A stretch of 64,000 nucleotides of DNA from Pholiota molesta. Taxonomy: Eukaryota; Basidiomycota; Agaricomycetes; Agaricales; Strophariaceae. Positions 1 through 13,059 of this stretch are shown here, piece by piece. The stretch lies in contig JACGCK010000073.1 of NCBI GenBank assembly GCA_014925825.1, positions 1 to 64,000 of the forward strand, written 5' to 3'. Every line of letters starts with the position of its first letter. The stretch's first letter is position 1. A model generated the notes under the pieces. It ran no database searches. It had not been told where the DNA came from and saw nothing but the letters and a program-made list of their open reading frames with translations. A program made the position numbers and the translations under genes.

Positions 1-1818
1 TCCTTAGGTCTCGTGTCCATAAGCTGCTGGATAAACCCTGTTATCACAAAGTGACGAGAGAGTCGAGACAATGCATTAACATCGCGGCAGAAGCGCAGAC
101 GAAACGATCACTGACCTGAGGAACATCATTGTTCCATTCGATGGCCTGTTCCAAGTGCTCAAATATTGCAACGTTCAAGATGGGAGCGAAGGTCTCCGTT
201 TTCCAAATATGGTCTGCTGTATCAGGGGATTTTGGAATTGCTATCGTAGGTTCCACGAAGTTGCCCGATTCGAGATAGTGGTATCTGTTACCTCCTGTCA
301 GAATACGAGCACCAGAGCCACGCAGATAATCTATCGCTTTAAAATAAGTGTCACATGCTGCGCTGTTATGGAGAGGTCCTAGCAGAGTGCCATCAACCAG
401 AGGGTCTCCAGTTTGGCTGATGCATATAGTTTGCGAAGACGTTCCAGAAATCCAGAGGCAATGTCTTTGTGGAGATACAGTCTCCTCGTTGACGTACAAC
501 GCTGACCCGCTGTACCCACGGCGCCAAAGAACACAGATGGAACAGCCAGAGACAAATCCGCATCAGACATGACGATAGAAGCTGGCAGGAGAACATACGT
601 TAGTATATGTATTACCAAGACATTATCTCATTCACCGTTATTTCCGCCCAATTCTAATATTACTTTACCGAATCTTGATGCAACCGCTTTTCCAACACTG
701 CGGCCAACGCGTTCACTTCCAGTGAAAGATACTGTTGCAGATATATATGAGTTTCGGATCTCAACGAAGGAGCTTCCAGGGTTACCAAGTTCCACGTCAT
801 GGCTCTGGACAATGGCCTCGCCAGCTTCTTTTCCGCCTGTGACTAGACTGGCGACGGCACCTGGAATACCATTTCTTTCGAGGACGCCAGACACTATTTT
901 TGTAACTGCTATAGCACATAAAGGTGTCGTGGGGGATGGCTTCCATATAGTAGCGTTTCCGGCAGCCAGTGAGAGTGACAAATTCCTAAGCAAGCTTTAG
1001 GCAGATAGCAAAACATACAACAGATCGCCGTACCAGCCGTAGACAGCCACGGGAAAGTTGAAGGCAGATAGTACTGCAACTACCCCTAGCGGATTGGGAA
1101 CTATACGTTCGTGTGAGCCGTGATAGTATATAGTGTAGCAGATTTTAAAATACCCTCCAAAATCGAGTGTCCTGGGCGCTCTGATGCCACTACCCGACCG
1201 TTCATCATTCTCGAAAGGCCGACGGCATAATCGCACTAACATCGTATTCCGTAAAACGTGCCTTTGTATTCGTCATCTAAATGAAGAGACTCACAATATC
1301 CACGAACTCTTGTACTTCGCCTACTCCTTCTGTTTTAATCTTTCCCATTTCAAGTGAAACGAGGGCTCCGAGATCTTCTCGCTACAGTTAAACGTTTACT
1401 ACATTAGAGTTCGTTATCAAACAAATGATTCCTTGCCTTTGCCGCGAGTGCTTCCCTGACTTGCCGGAGAATTTCTCCACGGCGCGGAGCAGGTATAACT
1501 GTTTAAATGATAAGTACCACGGGCCAACTCGCCAAACACAAAATGCTTACGGCGAAATTGAGTATATGCTTCGCGAGTTCGCTCAAGAGCACCGTGCAGC
1601 TCTTCTGGGGTGGCAGATTTTACCCTAGCAATAACTTCTCCAGTGGTGGGGCACACGGACGACATAACTTCACCCGATCCCTTCCATTGGCCGTCATAGA
1701 CTCCCGGTATCTCGCCTGTAGTTGGTAATCCAAGGGCAGATAGGACATTAGACGCCCTTGTTGACAGGAGGCGCGTCAACAGTCCGCCATGGACACGTTT
1801 TGGCCTGATTCTTAGCAT
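1..1818 (-). CDS. ALDH7 (antiquitin-type) aldehyde dehydrogenase, 3' end outside window
   Basis: NAD-dependent aldehyde dehydrogenase of the ALDH7/antiquitin class, whose relatives oxidise alpha-aminoadipic semialdehyde and similar aldehydes. It starts at 1818 with a basic Met-Leu-Arg-rich N-terminus that resembles a mitochondrial presequence. Exons I could join: 1551-1818, 1437-1498, 1295-1381, 1154-1235, 1034-1100, 786-985, 636-731, 116-581 and 1-37, continuing off the left edge. Family landmarks occur in order: [36 protein letters not shown], the catalytic-Glu segment LELGGNN, the catalytic-Cys segment GQRC and the late motif TFAPILNV. The intron at 1382-1436 has a GC donor instead of GT. 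Exon 116-581 has one frame break at about 410-417, where one base is missing beside an AAA run; without it the frame is continuous. Family assignment is firm. Whether the gene is intact depends on that base. Confidence 0.9.
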
Positions 1819-3612
1819 AGGCTATCCCGTCGTAGAACTTATGTCTGTAGATACGTGTTCGACGATGAAGAGCGAGATAGAGAGAGCAAGGATGGAGAGA
1901 GCAGGAGAGAGCACAAGCATTCGTCAATGGTATTCGTTCACCTGATCATGATCCGGGGCCATCAACGTCATGTGAGAAGCGGTCGACCTGGAATACTTAC
2001 GGATCAATGACCGTATCCGTCCAGTCAACCTCCGACGACTCAACGTCCAGTACCAATTTGCTCTCATTTGCTCTCTAACTCAGTTTGAACACATGCTTTG
2101 AGTGAGGTGTGTTTTTAATCGTTACTTACTGGATTTATGTTTAATATTTACCACTCGAATTCAGAAAACTTGGTGCTTTGATGTAATTATGTAGCTTTTG
2201 AGTATGATTTGATTACAAGCCTTGAACAAGGCTGGATTTTGAATGAGAGCTCAGGCCACAGGATGAGTATGTATCAGTATCTAATATTCAGTACTTAGTG
2301 ACCACCTTAATTCAATTCCGACTTTACTTCAACCACTGAATCCGGTGCCTGAGGAACTTCTCAAAGTTATATTCTGGTACATCATGAAATCAATAGTAAG
2401 GGCCTAAGGCTGCTTGTCGAGGAGTCACCGCAGGGAAATGATTTGCTGAACCATTAGAGTGTTCCAGCTTGAACATCTCTGGACCAACCTATTTGCTTTC
2501 CAATTTATTACAGCAGATGATCAGAAACTGATATGTTTATCGGGGCTCTCTGATGGATGACTGCGTTAATTTTATCACGAAAGATACCAGTGTAGCTTGA
2601 TCCAACTGCAGGTCTCTCGTAGATTGCTTGCCGGTATATGCCTCTTTGACTCAAGGCGCCTAGCTCGATGCCGCTCGGCATATCCAGGCGTATGCTGGTC
2701 TGTCAAATTAACGGGAAATACAGAGGATCCGTGCAAATTCAAAACTCAATAAGATTGTAATCGGCGAATCTATCTCTATCTATCTCAGCGACCAATTTCA
2801 AACTACACTGTGCATCAACATGTGGATACTTCTAGGTACCATCTGGGTAACTGTTGGGTAATTTTGTCTGCATGACATGCTTTAGGACCCCATAGATCGG
2901 CTTTCTCTCTATGAACAGCCCAGTGAGCAGGAATAGCCTGAGATTGAGTTTACCACACAATGAATTCAATCCTTGACCGGGTTTGACGCTGTTATTAATG
3001 CGATGGGCTGGAAACCCATCAGCAGTAATTATGTTAATGCAAAGAAAAACCAGGACAGCGATAATTCTCGACGTGAATGAAAATTGAAAGTAATTATGTT
3101 AGTGATCAAGAACAATTACAGCATTCATTACCTGCATCGCCCACTATATATCCATCCTTCCTGTCAATCCAATCTTCCCGAGACCTCTTAGAGGCAGGAG
3201 AAAAATTAATTCTGGCATGTAACCCAAACCAATCTCGATGATCACACACACATAAAAATAAAAATACTGAAACTTGGAAGCTACACGAGCGGCCCCGACG
3301 ACTAAGTTAGTTGCGCGGAGACAGGGGAAGCCTCCGCCGTCACTTGATATTATTTCCTCGACGTTATCACGGCAGCCGTACCTTTGGTAGTGTATAGACA
3401 GTATTCAGTAAATTCGGAAGTAAAATACCTTCTGCAGTCCCGCCATTTCTACGGTTCCATGTTCCTCGTATTCGTCTGTTCGCGGTAATGATATGAGGTA
3501 AATCTGGGGCTTATCATGGGAATGTATTTCCTCTAAGCGACATATTCTGGAATCACAAAAAATATTGAATTCAATTTCCTCAGTATAATGAGGACAAAGA
3601 GATCACTCGGTA
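1819..3612. other. Gene-free interval, about 1.8 kb
   Basis: AT-rich sequence between the ALDH7 start and the JIP5 stop. It holds the ALDH7 upstream region and the JIP5 3' flank. I see no exon chain with splice sites, no inverted-repeat element and no tRNA-like fold. One short hairpin-like stretch, GATGGG...CCCATC near 3001-3020, is the only local structure and is probably chance. Confidence 0.5.
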
Positions 3613-5441
3613 CTATAGTTCATCAAAGAAGGAGCGCTCAACAACGACTGTATTTTTCCCCTTCTGCTTTTTGATGGCGGTCAATGGCTGCCCTTTCTCA
3701 GCCTTTCGTTTTCGTGTGGCCGGCAGTGGCTCCTCGTCATCCGAATCCTGGCCCGAATCGTCGCCTGAGTCAGATTCTCCCTCAACAGCCTCTTTTGCGG
3801 TTTCCTCATCTGTCACAGAGTTCGGCAACTCCTGTGAAACGCCTTCTTGACCATCTTCGTCGTCAATGTCAATGTCGCTGTCCTCACCTCCCGAGACGTC
3901 GACTCCTAATGCTCCTCTAGCACTATCTTCGCTCCCCGCGTTGTCCCGGAAGAATCCCTCCAGATCTGTCATCCTCAAGACATCCTCGTGACCCACGCTG
4001 CCTACCCACCATTTTCTCTGATATTCTGGCTCGCCGTGTGTCTGATGTTTATCGCCGTGATTCCCGATTTTCGAGGAATTAATCTTATCAACAGATGTTT
4101 CAGTTGGTTCGATGGACAGCTGGCCGTGGCCGCCGCCTATTGCAATGCGCTCGATAGGCCACTCTCCATGATCGGCCACGACGCCGATGAGTTTAGTAGG
4201 AAGGATTTGGACAGCACGAACATATCCGTCGGACGAGCCTGTAAGGATCATACTCGCCGTATCAACGTTCGGGAGATCGGAAGGTAGATTACACAATGCG
4301 TCCACTGACATGGGGTGCCTATACGGTTTTGTTCAATAAAACTATTCTCAAAAAAAGTAAACGAATTCACTAACCCGGGCACCCGATCAACGCAGTCTCC
4401 CCATCCACTACTGCGGTTAAATATCGAGAGAATTCCAATTTGGGTTCCTACGACGGCTTTGGAGCCGCTAAAAAGTAGATAAGCCTTTCTATTGCGACAC
4501 AAGGGAGTAATAGAAGTTCATGGATAGACAATAGGAGTTACGATAACAGGTAAACAGGAGGGTATATCCACACCGTACCCCGACATCATTTTTTCCCAAA
4601 GCAAATTAAAAAAATAAAGTGACACAGAAGAAAAACGCACCCTTTGATTGCGACGATCGAAAGTAATTCGTCTTCTTGGTCTTCCGATTGAGCAATAGGC
4701 TCTGGCTGTTTTGACCTGACATCCATGACAGACAAGGTCCCATCCCCACTTTGTGTCCGGGCATGTTATCTATCCTGATGCAGGTTGTAATCGCCGTCAA
4801 TACACACCTTGTTGAAACTAGCTGTCGCTTGTCATCTAACCAGAGAAAATCGCTGATATAGTCGAAGTGCTGAGTGTATGTTCGGACACAATCTCTTTGC
4901 CGAGGATCCCAAAGCTGAGTTATAGATCATTAGATTGTGGTGCATACGGTCACCAAAAACCAAAAACTGACGTACTTTCACCGTACCATCATCATCTCCC
5001 GTCGCCAATAGCCACGACATGAGGTGTTTAACGCGATTTATAGTTGAGCTTGGAAAGAAGAAAAAACGTCAAGAAAACTTCAGTCTTGGGCATATTAGTT
5101 AGACTAACTCATGTGCTCCAGTGCGAGAGTCTATGGCCTCCGTCTGGGTGTCAATAGTGCTGCAGGGCAACAGTCAGCACCTCAAGTTACATATGACATA
5201 TGGCGACGTACTGCAACGCCTTTCCTTTCCCCACTGCGTACAGATGTGATCCATCTCCATCCAATGATAGCCCTCGACACGATGATTTTGACGGCCGTAG
5301 TGAAAATGTAGGCTGGTGGTTGCCTTGCTCGTCGTACGCGAAGGCCTTTACGTGTCCTGTGAGGAGGCCAGTGTACACCGTGGAGAATGTAGGATGAAAG
5401 ACGACATCAAATATCTGCGCGCCAACTGGGATTTCTGGCAT
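3613..5441 (-). CDS. JIP5: WD repeat protein JIP5 (WDR55 homologue)
   Basis: Nucleolar WD40 protein needed for 60S ribosomal subunit biogenesis in yeast. Seven exons join without any frame problem: 5212-5441, 5109-5159, 4976-5048, 4808-4914, 4641-4748, 4375-4467 and 3613-4318, giving 455 residues. The N-terminus MPEIPVGAQIFDVVFHPTF is the characteristic family start and decides the ATG at 5441 over an in-frame ATG five codons upstream. Further landmarks are LLATGDDDGTVK, SGDGTLSVMDVRSK, VVGTQIGILSIFNRSS and LTGSSDGYVRA. The C-terminal third is acidic (long Asp/Glu/Ser runs), then basic (RKRK, KKQKGK), and ends VERSFFDEL, as in other JIP5 proteins. The intron at 4468-4640 is long for this locus (173 nt). 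Regulation is not evident from the sequence. Confidence 0.95.
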
Positions 5442-7439
5442 CGAGGACAAACACAAAGTGCGGGCGATGATCTTATTCGGCTAACCCCGGCAAATTTGCC
5501 AATATTTGGCTCGATGGGACTTTGCAGGCACCGACTCTGTTTCTAGCAGCTCGCAAGCAGTAAAAGCCACGAATTCACCTCATGCTCAACTTTAAATGCA
5601 CATTTCCTAGAGATATACAGGAACATTTACTCCCCGAAATTACTGCTTTTTCTATCCCATACTTTACAATACTGGTAACGGCGTCTAACATTTCCAAGTT
5701 TGGAATCAGACTTCAAAGGTGGATCAAATCCATAATATAAGACTCCTTCAGACGAGCTATGCCCGAGAATTAAATGCCCACTGTCAAGTGGAGTTTGTTT
5801 TCATCTAAATATCAACTCATTTTTTTCGCCCAAACTGTGTGCTAGCACACAGGCAACCTAACCATCATCAAACCTATCTCACGCCAGTCAACGGCGGAAT
5901 AGAGATTGTCCACTATGCTTCTTCCAACGTTATATGCACGAACAAATCAGTTTCGACGCCCATCATTTACTAGAAGGCAGATGAGATGGATGGCTTTAAT
6001 ATGCATCACGTATCCCAAGTTGTAGGTCCCCGCTGTTTGCCCTCAGATTGATGGAGTGAGTCTCGAGAAGGCAGTGTATGTAGAAGGCCATCACTATTAT
6101 GATTATATTTAGACTGACATAGTTGTAGTACCATGTCAATAATAGTAGATATGCCACTTTCAACTTGTTAGCGTCATGGCGATATAAACCTTGTGCTCCC
6201 TGCCATGTTATTTTGGCTTGATGGGTGATGCGTTGATGTATTTCGATATAGCGACATAATTCAAACGATTCTATCATATTAGATCATACTTACTTGTCGG
6301 ATAGATGGATCTCGAATTGACTCGACTGCGTGGTGGTCATGGAACGCGATATAGATCCTATTTGAAGCTTTATGCAATTCTCGAACCTCAGGTTTCCCGG
6401 ATTTCTGTACACAAAACCTGTGCACATAGCTGCAATTTGAATCTCACGTAGTGCTTCTTTTTTCAGCGCTCAAACTTGAGCTTGCAACTTAAATTAAAGA
6501 CAGAACTTACACCGGACCCGAACCTCGTTTCCGAGGTATATAAATCCCAAGGCGTCTACCAAGATATTCAAAGGAGAAACTGACGATAATATTTGGATAA
6601 TGAGGAGGCAAGGTACCTTCATCACTGCTCTGGTTCTTTCAGTGCACTGCTTTTTCGATAATTTAAGCGCCCAGGTACTCAGGCTCGAAGGATCTAGGTT
6701 CACCCGAATTTTCAGCAAGACCTCTGCCCCTGTCTCTTTGAGCTTAGCGACATGAGCCTGATATTCCGCCTCTTTCTATTCTTATTACGCATCTTGAAAA
6801 GGCATCTTCCATATAATCAGCTTTGTTTTCTGGTGTCGAATGTTTATTATTATTGGGACATTTAATTCAAAAAGCGATTCAATATTTCAAGTTTCAGGCA
6901 AGAGAAACACGAGTTCTGGTGAATATATTTAGTCGTAGGAATAACAACCCAACAATGGCGGCTTTATCTCTTCTGTCTATACTGGAAAGCCAATTGTTCC
7001 CTATTAGGTATCATCGCTCCCAGTTTCAATCTCTCGTCCATAATATGATCCCCTAGGTATGTTCAGTCTAACCTGATAATCGAGCTCTCTATGTAACTAT
7101 TTCTGATACGCACCACTTGCGTTTCAAGTCTATGATATGTCTGATCCAAGTATGATCAAACGAAGCACACTTCTTTTATGCAGTCCCTGCCTGGGCCTGC
7201 CGAGTACGCCCATTTTTCTCCAGAAACCCCTATTGAAAAGAAATACGCTACGCAGAATAATTATCCCCAAAGGACCACCCGGATGTGAGGTATCCGCGCT
7301 TCCCTGTCAAATTCAATTTTATTTGTGCGAGTTAGAAAAAAGATGGTGATAATTCATCGACTAAGATACAGATAGGTCTGAAAATCGAAAGGAGAGACCA
7401 CACGGAGCGCCATTCACCGAGATCATGAGTCCAGTTCAG
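5442..7439. other. Gene-poor interval with exon-like remnants
   Basis: About 2 kb between JIP5 and the F-box gene. It contains the JIP5 promoter and the decayed coding segments listed separately at 6170-6777. No other ORF here has codon structure or splice context that I can support. Confidence 0.4.
6170..6777 (-). pseudogene. Exon-like segments of an unrecognised protein
   Basis: Several minus-strand segments look like exons of one gene but do not give a full model. About 6777-6612 follows an AATAG acceptor and reads a helical stretch (EYQAHVAKLKETGAEVLLK). About 6417-6292 follows a TACAG acceptor, reads RIYIAFHDHHAVESIRDPSI and ends at a consensus GTAAGT donor. A third, about 6260-6170, reads QAKITWQGAQGLYRHDANKL. 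I found no start codon, no terminal exon and no family match. It may be a decayed gene, or part of one whose remaining exons I could not see. Confidence 0.3.
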
Positions 7440-9348
7440 TCAACGCGCGCAGCCTATGATAATGCCGGGCTGCGCATGCTGCGAGCGCCACTCTTGTGGG
7501 TACCGCGCTGGGAAGGTTTCATCGTAGGCCTCTACCTTCATCACATTTCGGAAATCGCATATAAGATGCGCGACGACCTTTCGGGCATCCTCCACCGTCC
7601 TTCTGAGAAAATATGTACAGTGCGCGATGCAGAGGCTGCGGAGGCACAGTGCGAAACGGCGGCGATGGCTCAAGCTGGCAATAAGGACGTCAAGGAAGCG
7701 TGAATCGTCTAGATCTCGATGTGAGTTGACGGGCGAATTGGAGGCAACCATGTATCCTCCGCTGGAGCAATCCACGTCGTGTAGATAAATATCTTCCAAG
7801 CTCGGCACGAGAATCCGCTGAGAATCTTCGTTACGGCCTTTAAATCGCTTCCCATGGGATCGCGCGTTTAATAGCAATGACCAAACGAGCCCAGATGGTG
7901 CTCGGCCAGCAATGTCTAGCACGCGAAGGGAGGGCAGGGTCCGGAGAAAGGGAGTCCAAGAATTCTGAGTGACGATGTCGAGGTCCTGCAGGGCAAGAGT
8001 GTGAACCTGGGACAGTGGGAGCGCCGTCCAAAAGGAACCTAACGCGGTTATCATCACATCATCATTGGGAGTGGACTCGTCAGGGCTGATAGTGAGATCT
8101 ATCACGGCACCGCCCTCTTCACACTTGGCACTGAACGCTCTGATGCGAAGAGATTGTCGGTACTCGGGGTTGGGCGAGAATGCATCGGCGTAACGCGCAC
8201 AAGACTCATGCCCGGTGAGAACGAGAACGTCCAGAGGCGCGTCTTCGGCATGCGCCCATGCGTGGCTCGCTAGGGTTTCAGTGAGTTTGCAGATGGAGGA
8301 AGCGAGATTCGTCAGAGTGGTAATCCTGCCGATTAAGCGTGTGGATGGTGAGATCGCTAAGCAATTCAAAATGTTGCTAATCTCCAGCATGTTTCCTGTG
8401 AGGTATATGTCTTCCAAGTGGGGCAATTCAATGCGCCGCTCCAGCGTCTGAATGGCGTCCGATTCAATGTTTATAGGAAAAGATCGATCAAGGATGAGGG
8501 AACGAAGGTGTGTGAGGTTCTCGAGCACAGAAAGAAAATAACGAAGGGTAGGGCGTTCCGTTAATGGTAAATCGTGAAGATGAAAATGCGTGAGGTTGAT
8601 GCATCGTGGAGTTAATAGGTAAAATGGGGCATGGTGGAGTTCTAGATATCTGAGCTTCGTGAGTGGAGGTCCGCTGCAACTTGCAGGAAATGAGGGCGGT
8701 GCGTAGAATTCTATCGCGCCAGGCAATTGAGAAGGCCGCACATCCAAGACTAGAGATTCTACCAATGGATTAGGATGTGTTAGACTCTCCAGGAGCGGGT
8801 GCACTTTCTCGATAGGAGATATCAGGTGAATGTCCTGGATCCTATGTGCTAGCTGAAGCGTGCACCGCAATTGCCGAACGTTGTTGTCTGTTACAGTCGC
8901 GATAACATGGAGCGCCGACATCTTCGCCCGCGCCCAAGTAAGCGCATACCATTTGGGATGCGAAAAGTCGACGTATCGCCATAGATCCGGGCTCTGCAGA
9001 GCAATCCTCCGCCAGCTCGAGCACACATATGAGATCGTGACCCAGCTCCACGCGTCGTCGCCGTCGCGTTGTTCGCGAACGCTCAGCTCCGCACACACAG
9101 CAAATATTCTCCGCATCGCTAGGTCGGGCAGGGTGCAGGCCGAATTAAGAGAATTATGATGCCTCAATTCGGCAATATGGTTTGATGGTGTTCTGTAACC
9201 ATGTCTGAGGAGAGCCTATGCCGGAGATCACAATATGTCAGTTTGGCCACCCGATGGGAGCTTAGATTTTATCAATATCAACTCACTGCAGCACGTCTGA
9301 TGCGGGGTATCTTGGATGGACGTATAAATGGCTCTCCGGTGTTGCCAT
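7440..9348 (-). CDS. F-box protein with leucine-rich C-terminal region
   Basis: Putative substrate-recognition subunit of an SCF ubiquitin ligase, of the large basidiomycete F-box family. The long second exon (7440-9192) has no suitable ATG at its 5' end. An upstream exon at 9287-9348 supplies ATG and joins in frame across a 94-nt GTGAGT...ACAG intron, giving 604 residues. The F-box-like domain is at about residues 36-80: TLPDLAMRRIF, then WVTISYVCSSWRRIAL and SPDLWRYVDFS. The remaining 500 residues contain irregular repeats with leucine-rich spacing (LTKLRYLELHHAP, LTHLRSLILDRSF, LPSLRVLDIAGR), as in other fungal F-box proteins with degenerate LRRs. No frame break. The substrate cannot be inferred. 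It is not closely similar to the two F-box copies at 31-35 kb beyond the domain itself. Confidence 0.8.
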
Positions 9349-10561
9349 GCCCGGATGATGTGGTAGTAGGCAGAGGAATAGCTAGTACAGGCATTAAGGT
9401 CGTTGACGACGGAATTTGGAGGCGAAGAGAGTATTGGGTACGCAAACTTTCTCCAGGCAGTGGTAGCGATCCCGCGCTCAGATGGTATGGGAGTTCAAGG
9501 TTGGTCGACCTCTTGCGAGGCGCAGGCCGACTTAATAAATGCGATCCTAATTGTTGAGTTTTGTGTGTCTAGACAGGCACATGCACGATCCTTTGAGAAC
9601 CCGCTCCAGCATTGACAATAGCAGAAATGCGAGATGACGGGCGAGTTGGACCAGCCGAAGACAATAAACCTTCGCTTGCTTATTGTTTTTGAACGACCAC
9701 GCATTCTGTGTTGAACTGGATCTGTTATGGAGGTCTCTGATCAATGCATACAAGTAGATCCAACAGCCTGTAGCTAGCTTGAGATGTAAAATGTGTTAGA
9801 TTACAGTAGATGATCATGGAGGTGGTAGACGAAGAGGAAAGTGGATCCATCTTCGGAACCCGACGGGATTGATGAATGGTCAACCAACTACAGCCAAATA
9901 AAGGCGGTATTCCCAAATGAGGTAAATGCGACTCGATAACATGTGCACACTGCACACTGCCTGCTATAACATGTTAGGTTCATGAAAAGTGCTTATATCA
10001 ACTGGTCTTACGTCGAGATTGAACCTATGTGGGTTCCTGAGCACTTGCAGCATGATCTCATTGAACGAAAGGAACCAAACGCCACAACTGTTTTGAACGC
10101 CGGCACGTAATGCAATAGCATATGAGTAGAGAGAAGAAAGAAAATAAATATTTCTACATCTACTGAGATCCTGCTAACATTTCGACGTTGTTCTTCATTA
10201 CGCCCTGCAAAGCATGGCATGCATATCAGTATATACGTTTTTTGGAGGGAACCCACTCCCCCTATCCTTCCTCTTCCACCACCACCAACCGAATCCAAAT
10301 CGAAAATAAAAAAAGAGGTATCGAGGGCAGCCATAAAAAAGAAAATGAAACGAGCCTATTAATATAAGTAAGGTGAAAAGAATGAAAGGCATATAATAAC
10401 CAATACTGTAAATAAGTATTGAATATCAGATCCATGAGTAGAAAGCCTCAGGCTTAGGCTCAATAAAGCCAACCGCACCGAGGCCCAACGCCATCAAAGC
10501 AACAACCAAACGCTCCACAAATCTCCCGCACTTCCCATCGCAAAACATTCACGAAACCCCT
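9349..10561. other. Gene-free interval, about 1.2 kb
   Basis: Upstream region of the F-box gene and 3' flank of the glycosyltransferase gene. It contains a short CCACCACCACC-type run near 10276 and AT-rich DNA. No supported gene or mobile-element structure. Confidence 0.45.
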
Positions 10562-13059
10562 TCATCTCCCATCCGCCTTCTCCTGGATCCGCCACTCGAT
10601 CCACTCCCCATACATATTCGGCCGCTCGCCCCGGATATACGCCTCAAACGTCCTCTTCAGCACCGCCGACCAGTCTAGATCCGTCTTGTCCGCCGCCAGA
10701 TCGTCGTCCTCCGGATCCGCAGCGCCATGGGGGTATTTGCCTTCGGGCAGCTCGGAGGGTATGGGCTCGCTCGCGGCGGGTTTCGTTTTCGTCTGTGTCT
10801 GGGTCTGGCTCTGCGCAGCGAGTAGGGCTGCTTTTTCGCGGCGGAGGTTCGCGCGCGCGATGTCTTCGCCTGCCTTGAAGCGCGGTCCGAGGTCGGGGAA
10901 GTTGCGTGCAGGGTCGAAGGGCTGCCACCTGCGCAACGTTGGAACTGAGAACGAGGACAGCAGCAAGAGACGGGTGACTTACCAGAAATTGTGGAAATGA
11001 TATGAGTACGACCCCCTGAAGAACCCATGGAAGCCGAGCGCGTGCGGAGCAGCGCTATTGACTGTAGGCGTATTGAAGAAGTCACCAAATCTATATATTA
11101 TCGCAACCGTGTCAGCAAAACAACATATTACGGGTGTAACCAAGCCTGAAGAAAACACACTCTGTGAAATAAGGCTGCGGCGGCCTATCCCTCTGATAAT
11201 TCTCCGTATTCAGCCACGCCGCATCAAACAGCGCATCCGGCAGCCTGAGCAGCAGCCCCTCAATATGGGCGTCCTTCGTATACCGCGAGACCGTCATCGG
11301 ATGGAAATCGAGTCCATTCTTCAGCGCCGTCCTAAACAGGAACGTGCCAAGCGCCGACCCCTTGTTCATACGGAGCACTGCAGTGTTGTAATTTTCCAGG
11401 CGCGACCATCGGTACGCAAATGCACCCTTCCATCCCCAGAGCTCTTCCCAGTCACGCAGAAGGATGGTATCAGCGTCCAAGTAAATACCGCCGAAACGGT
11501 GGCAGAGCACGAAGCGCGCCATATCCGAAAGGATGACGGAGAGGCGGTCGTATGAGCTGCTCGACTTGGAGCCTGTGCGGTTCAGAATATCGTCTTCGTC
11601 CGTTTTCGTTGACGTAGCATTCTCCACCGCCAGCGAAGTCGTCGTCGTCGTGGGGGCTTTCTTGACACTAATAATATGACCACCGGAATTGAAGAGACTG
11701 TCCTGTAGCTCGCGCCACTCGTCCTTGATCTCAGGAATCCCATCCAGCTGCTCCGTCGTGTTCCATAGCCGGAACTGGATGACGTGTTTGAATCGGGGGT
11801 GGAGGAACGGAGACGCCCATGGGTTGGCCTTGAGCTGCTCGAACATGTCGTGCAGCGCTGTGGGATTAGGCACAGCAGCCGCCGGACCAGGATTGATCCA
11901 TAGCCAGAATTGGGGGCGGCACACCCGTGTATCCGATGGCCATTCGCGCAGATGAATCCCAGTGTTTTGTGTGAAGAGGAAGGACATGATGGCGAGATAC
12001 GGTTTGTCAGTAAAGGGGCCTGTCCAGAACATATGGAACACGCGCGGGTTTTCGGGATCGCAGGCGGAAGGCAATGATTGGGCTGGGCGGTGGGTGAGCG
12101 GGTTGGGTAGAGAAATGGAGTATTCCCATTCGACGCCCTTCTTCTTCACGAGACCTTCGTTAGGGTCGTCAGCTTTGCGTCCTGGTAATGGTTTGCGGTA
12201 CAGCGGTGCTTGTTCCTGTTCTTGCTCCTCGACGTCTACCGGTGCAGTTGAGTTGTCTTCTACGTAGATGTATCTCCAGTCCATCGACTTTGAGTCGCGC
12301 CGAATCCGCTCGCCGTTATCCAGACCGCCACCGAGACGCAACATCTCCAAGCAGTCGCGCACGTATTTTCCTTTTCCAAAATCACAGTTCTTCATCACAT
12401 GGTCGAGGTCAGCTACGCTCCCAGGTACTGGTCGCGGAGGGTAAGCCACATTCGGTGGCTGGCTCTGGATGTCAAGGTAGCGGCGTTTAGGGCCAACGCC
12501 ACGTCCTTCCGTGATGATTTGAAGGCCTGGCGGGCGGAATCGATTCGGTTTTAATGCAGAGGGCTGCTGTGGTGTTGCTGGGTTCACGAACGGCTCCGTG
12601 AAGCCAATGTCCACCGGCACTGCGGTATGGTTAGCAGACGCGCGCGGGCTAGGGGTGATGACACGCACCTGCATGTCGACTGGGGTAATGCCCGCTTGCA
12701 ATCTCCCATTTCCAAATCTTTTGGAGGTCCCTCCGCTTGAATACGAGCGTCGGTGGTTCAGTCGTGGAGCCGCCCTGCCATTGGTCACCCCAGTCTGAGC
12801 GGCCGAACGACTTGGAGACGAGGAGGACGGTGAAAAAGACGGCGAGGCATGCTAGGGCGACGAGAAGAGGCCCCCGCTTTCGACGCATGCGGTTGACGCG
12901 CAGGGTGTTGAATGGGCCAGCATTCGGGACGAGTATGCGTAGTCGTCGTGTCCTGACGCCTGGGATGGAGAGGGAGACGGGGCGCGTCCAGCTTTGTCTG
13001 TGCTGGCGCTCTAGTTTTTCTTCAACCGCGGAAGAGTGACTAGGGAGGTCGCTCGTCAT
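10562..13059 (-). CDS. Type II membrane glycosyltransferase with DxD motif
   Basis: Golgi-type sugar transferase of the Gly_transf_sug (DxD-containing, GT32-like) group. Exons 12669-13059, 11161-12619, 10983-11090 and 10562-10928 join in frame to 774 residues. An in-frame ATG at 13161 would add 34 residues. I prefer 13059 because it leaves a short basic cytoplasmic tail before one transmembrane segment at about residues 63-82 (LLVALACLAVFFTVLL), the type II signal-anchor layout. The catalytic region at about 500-560 has SDMARFVLCHRFGGIYLDAD; the DAD triplet is the likely metal/nucleotide-sugar binding motif. Upstream, about 180 residues are low-complexity stem. The last exon is Gln/Thr/Lys-rich and acidic. 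Donor sugar and acceptor cannot be told from sequence. Confidence 0.85.
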
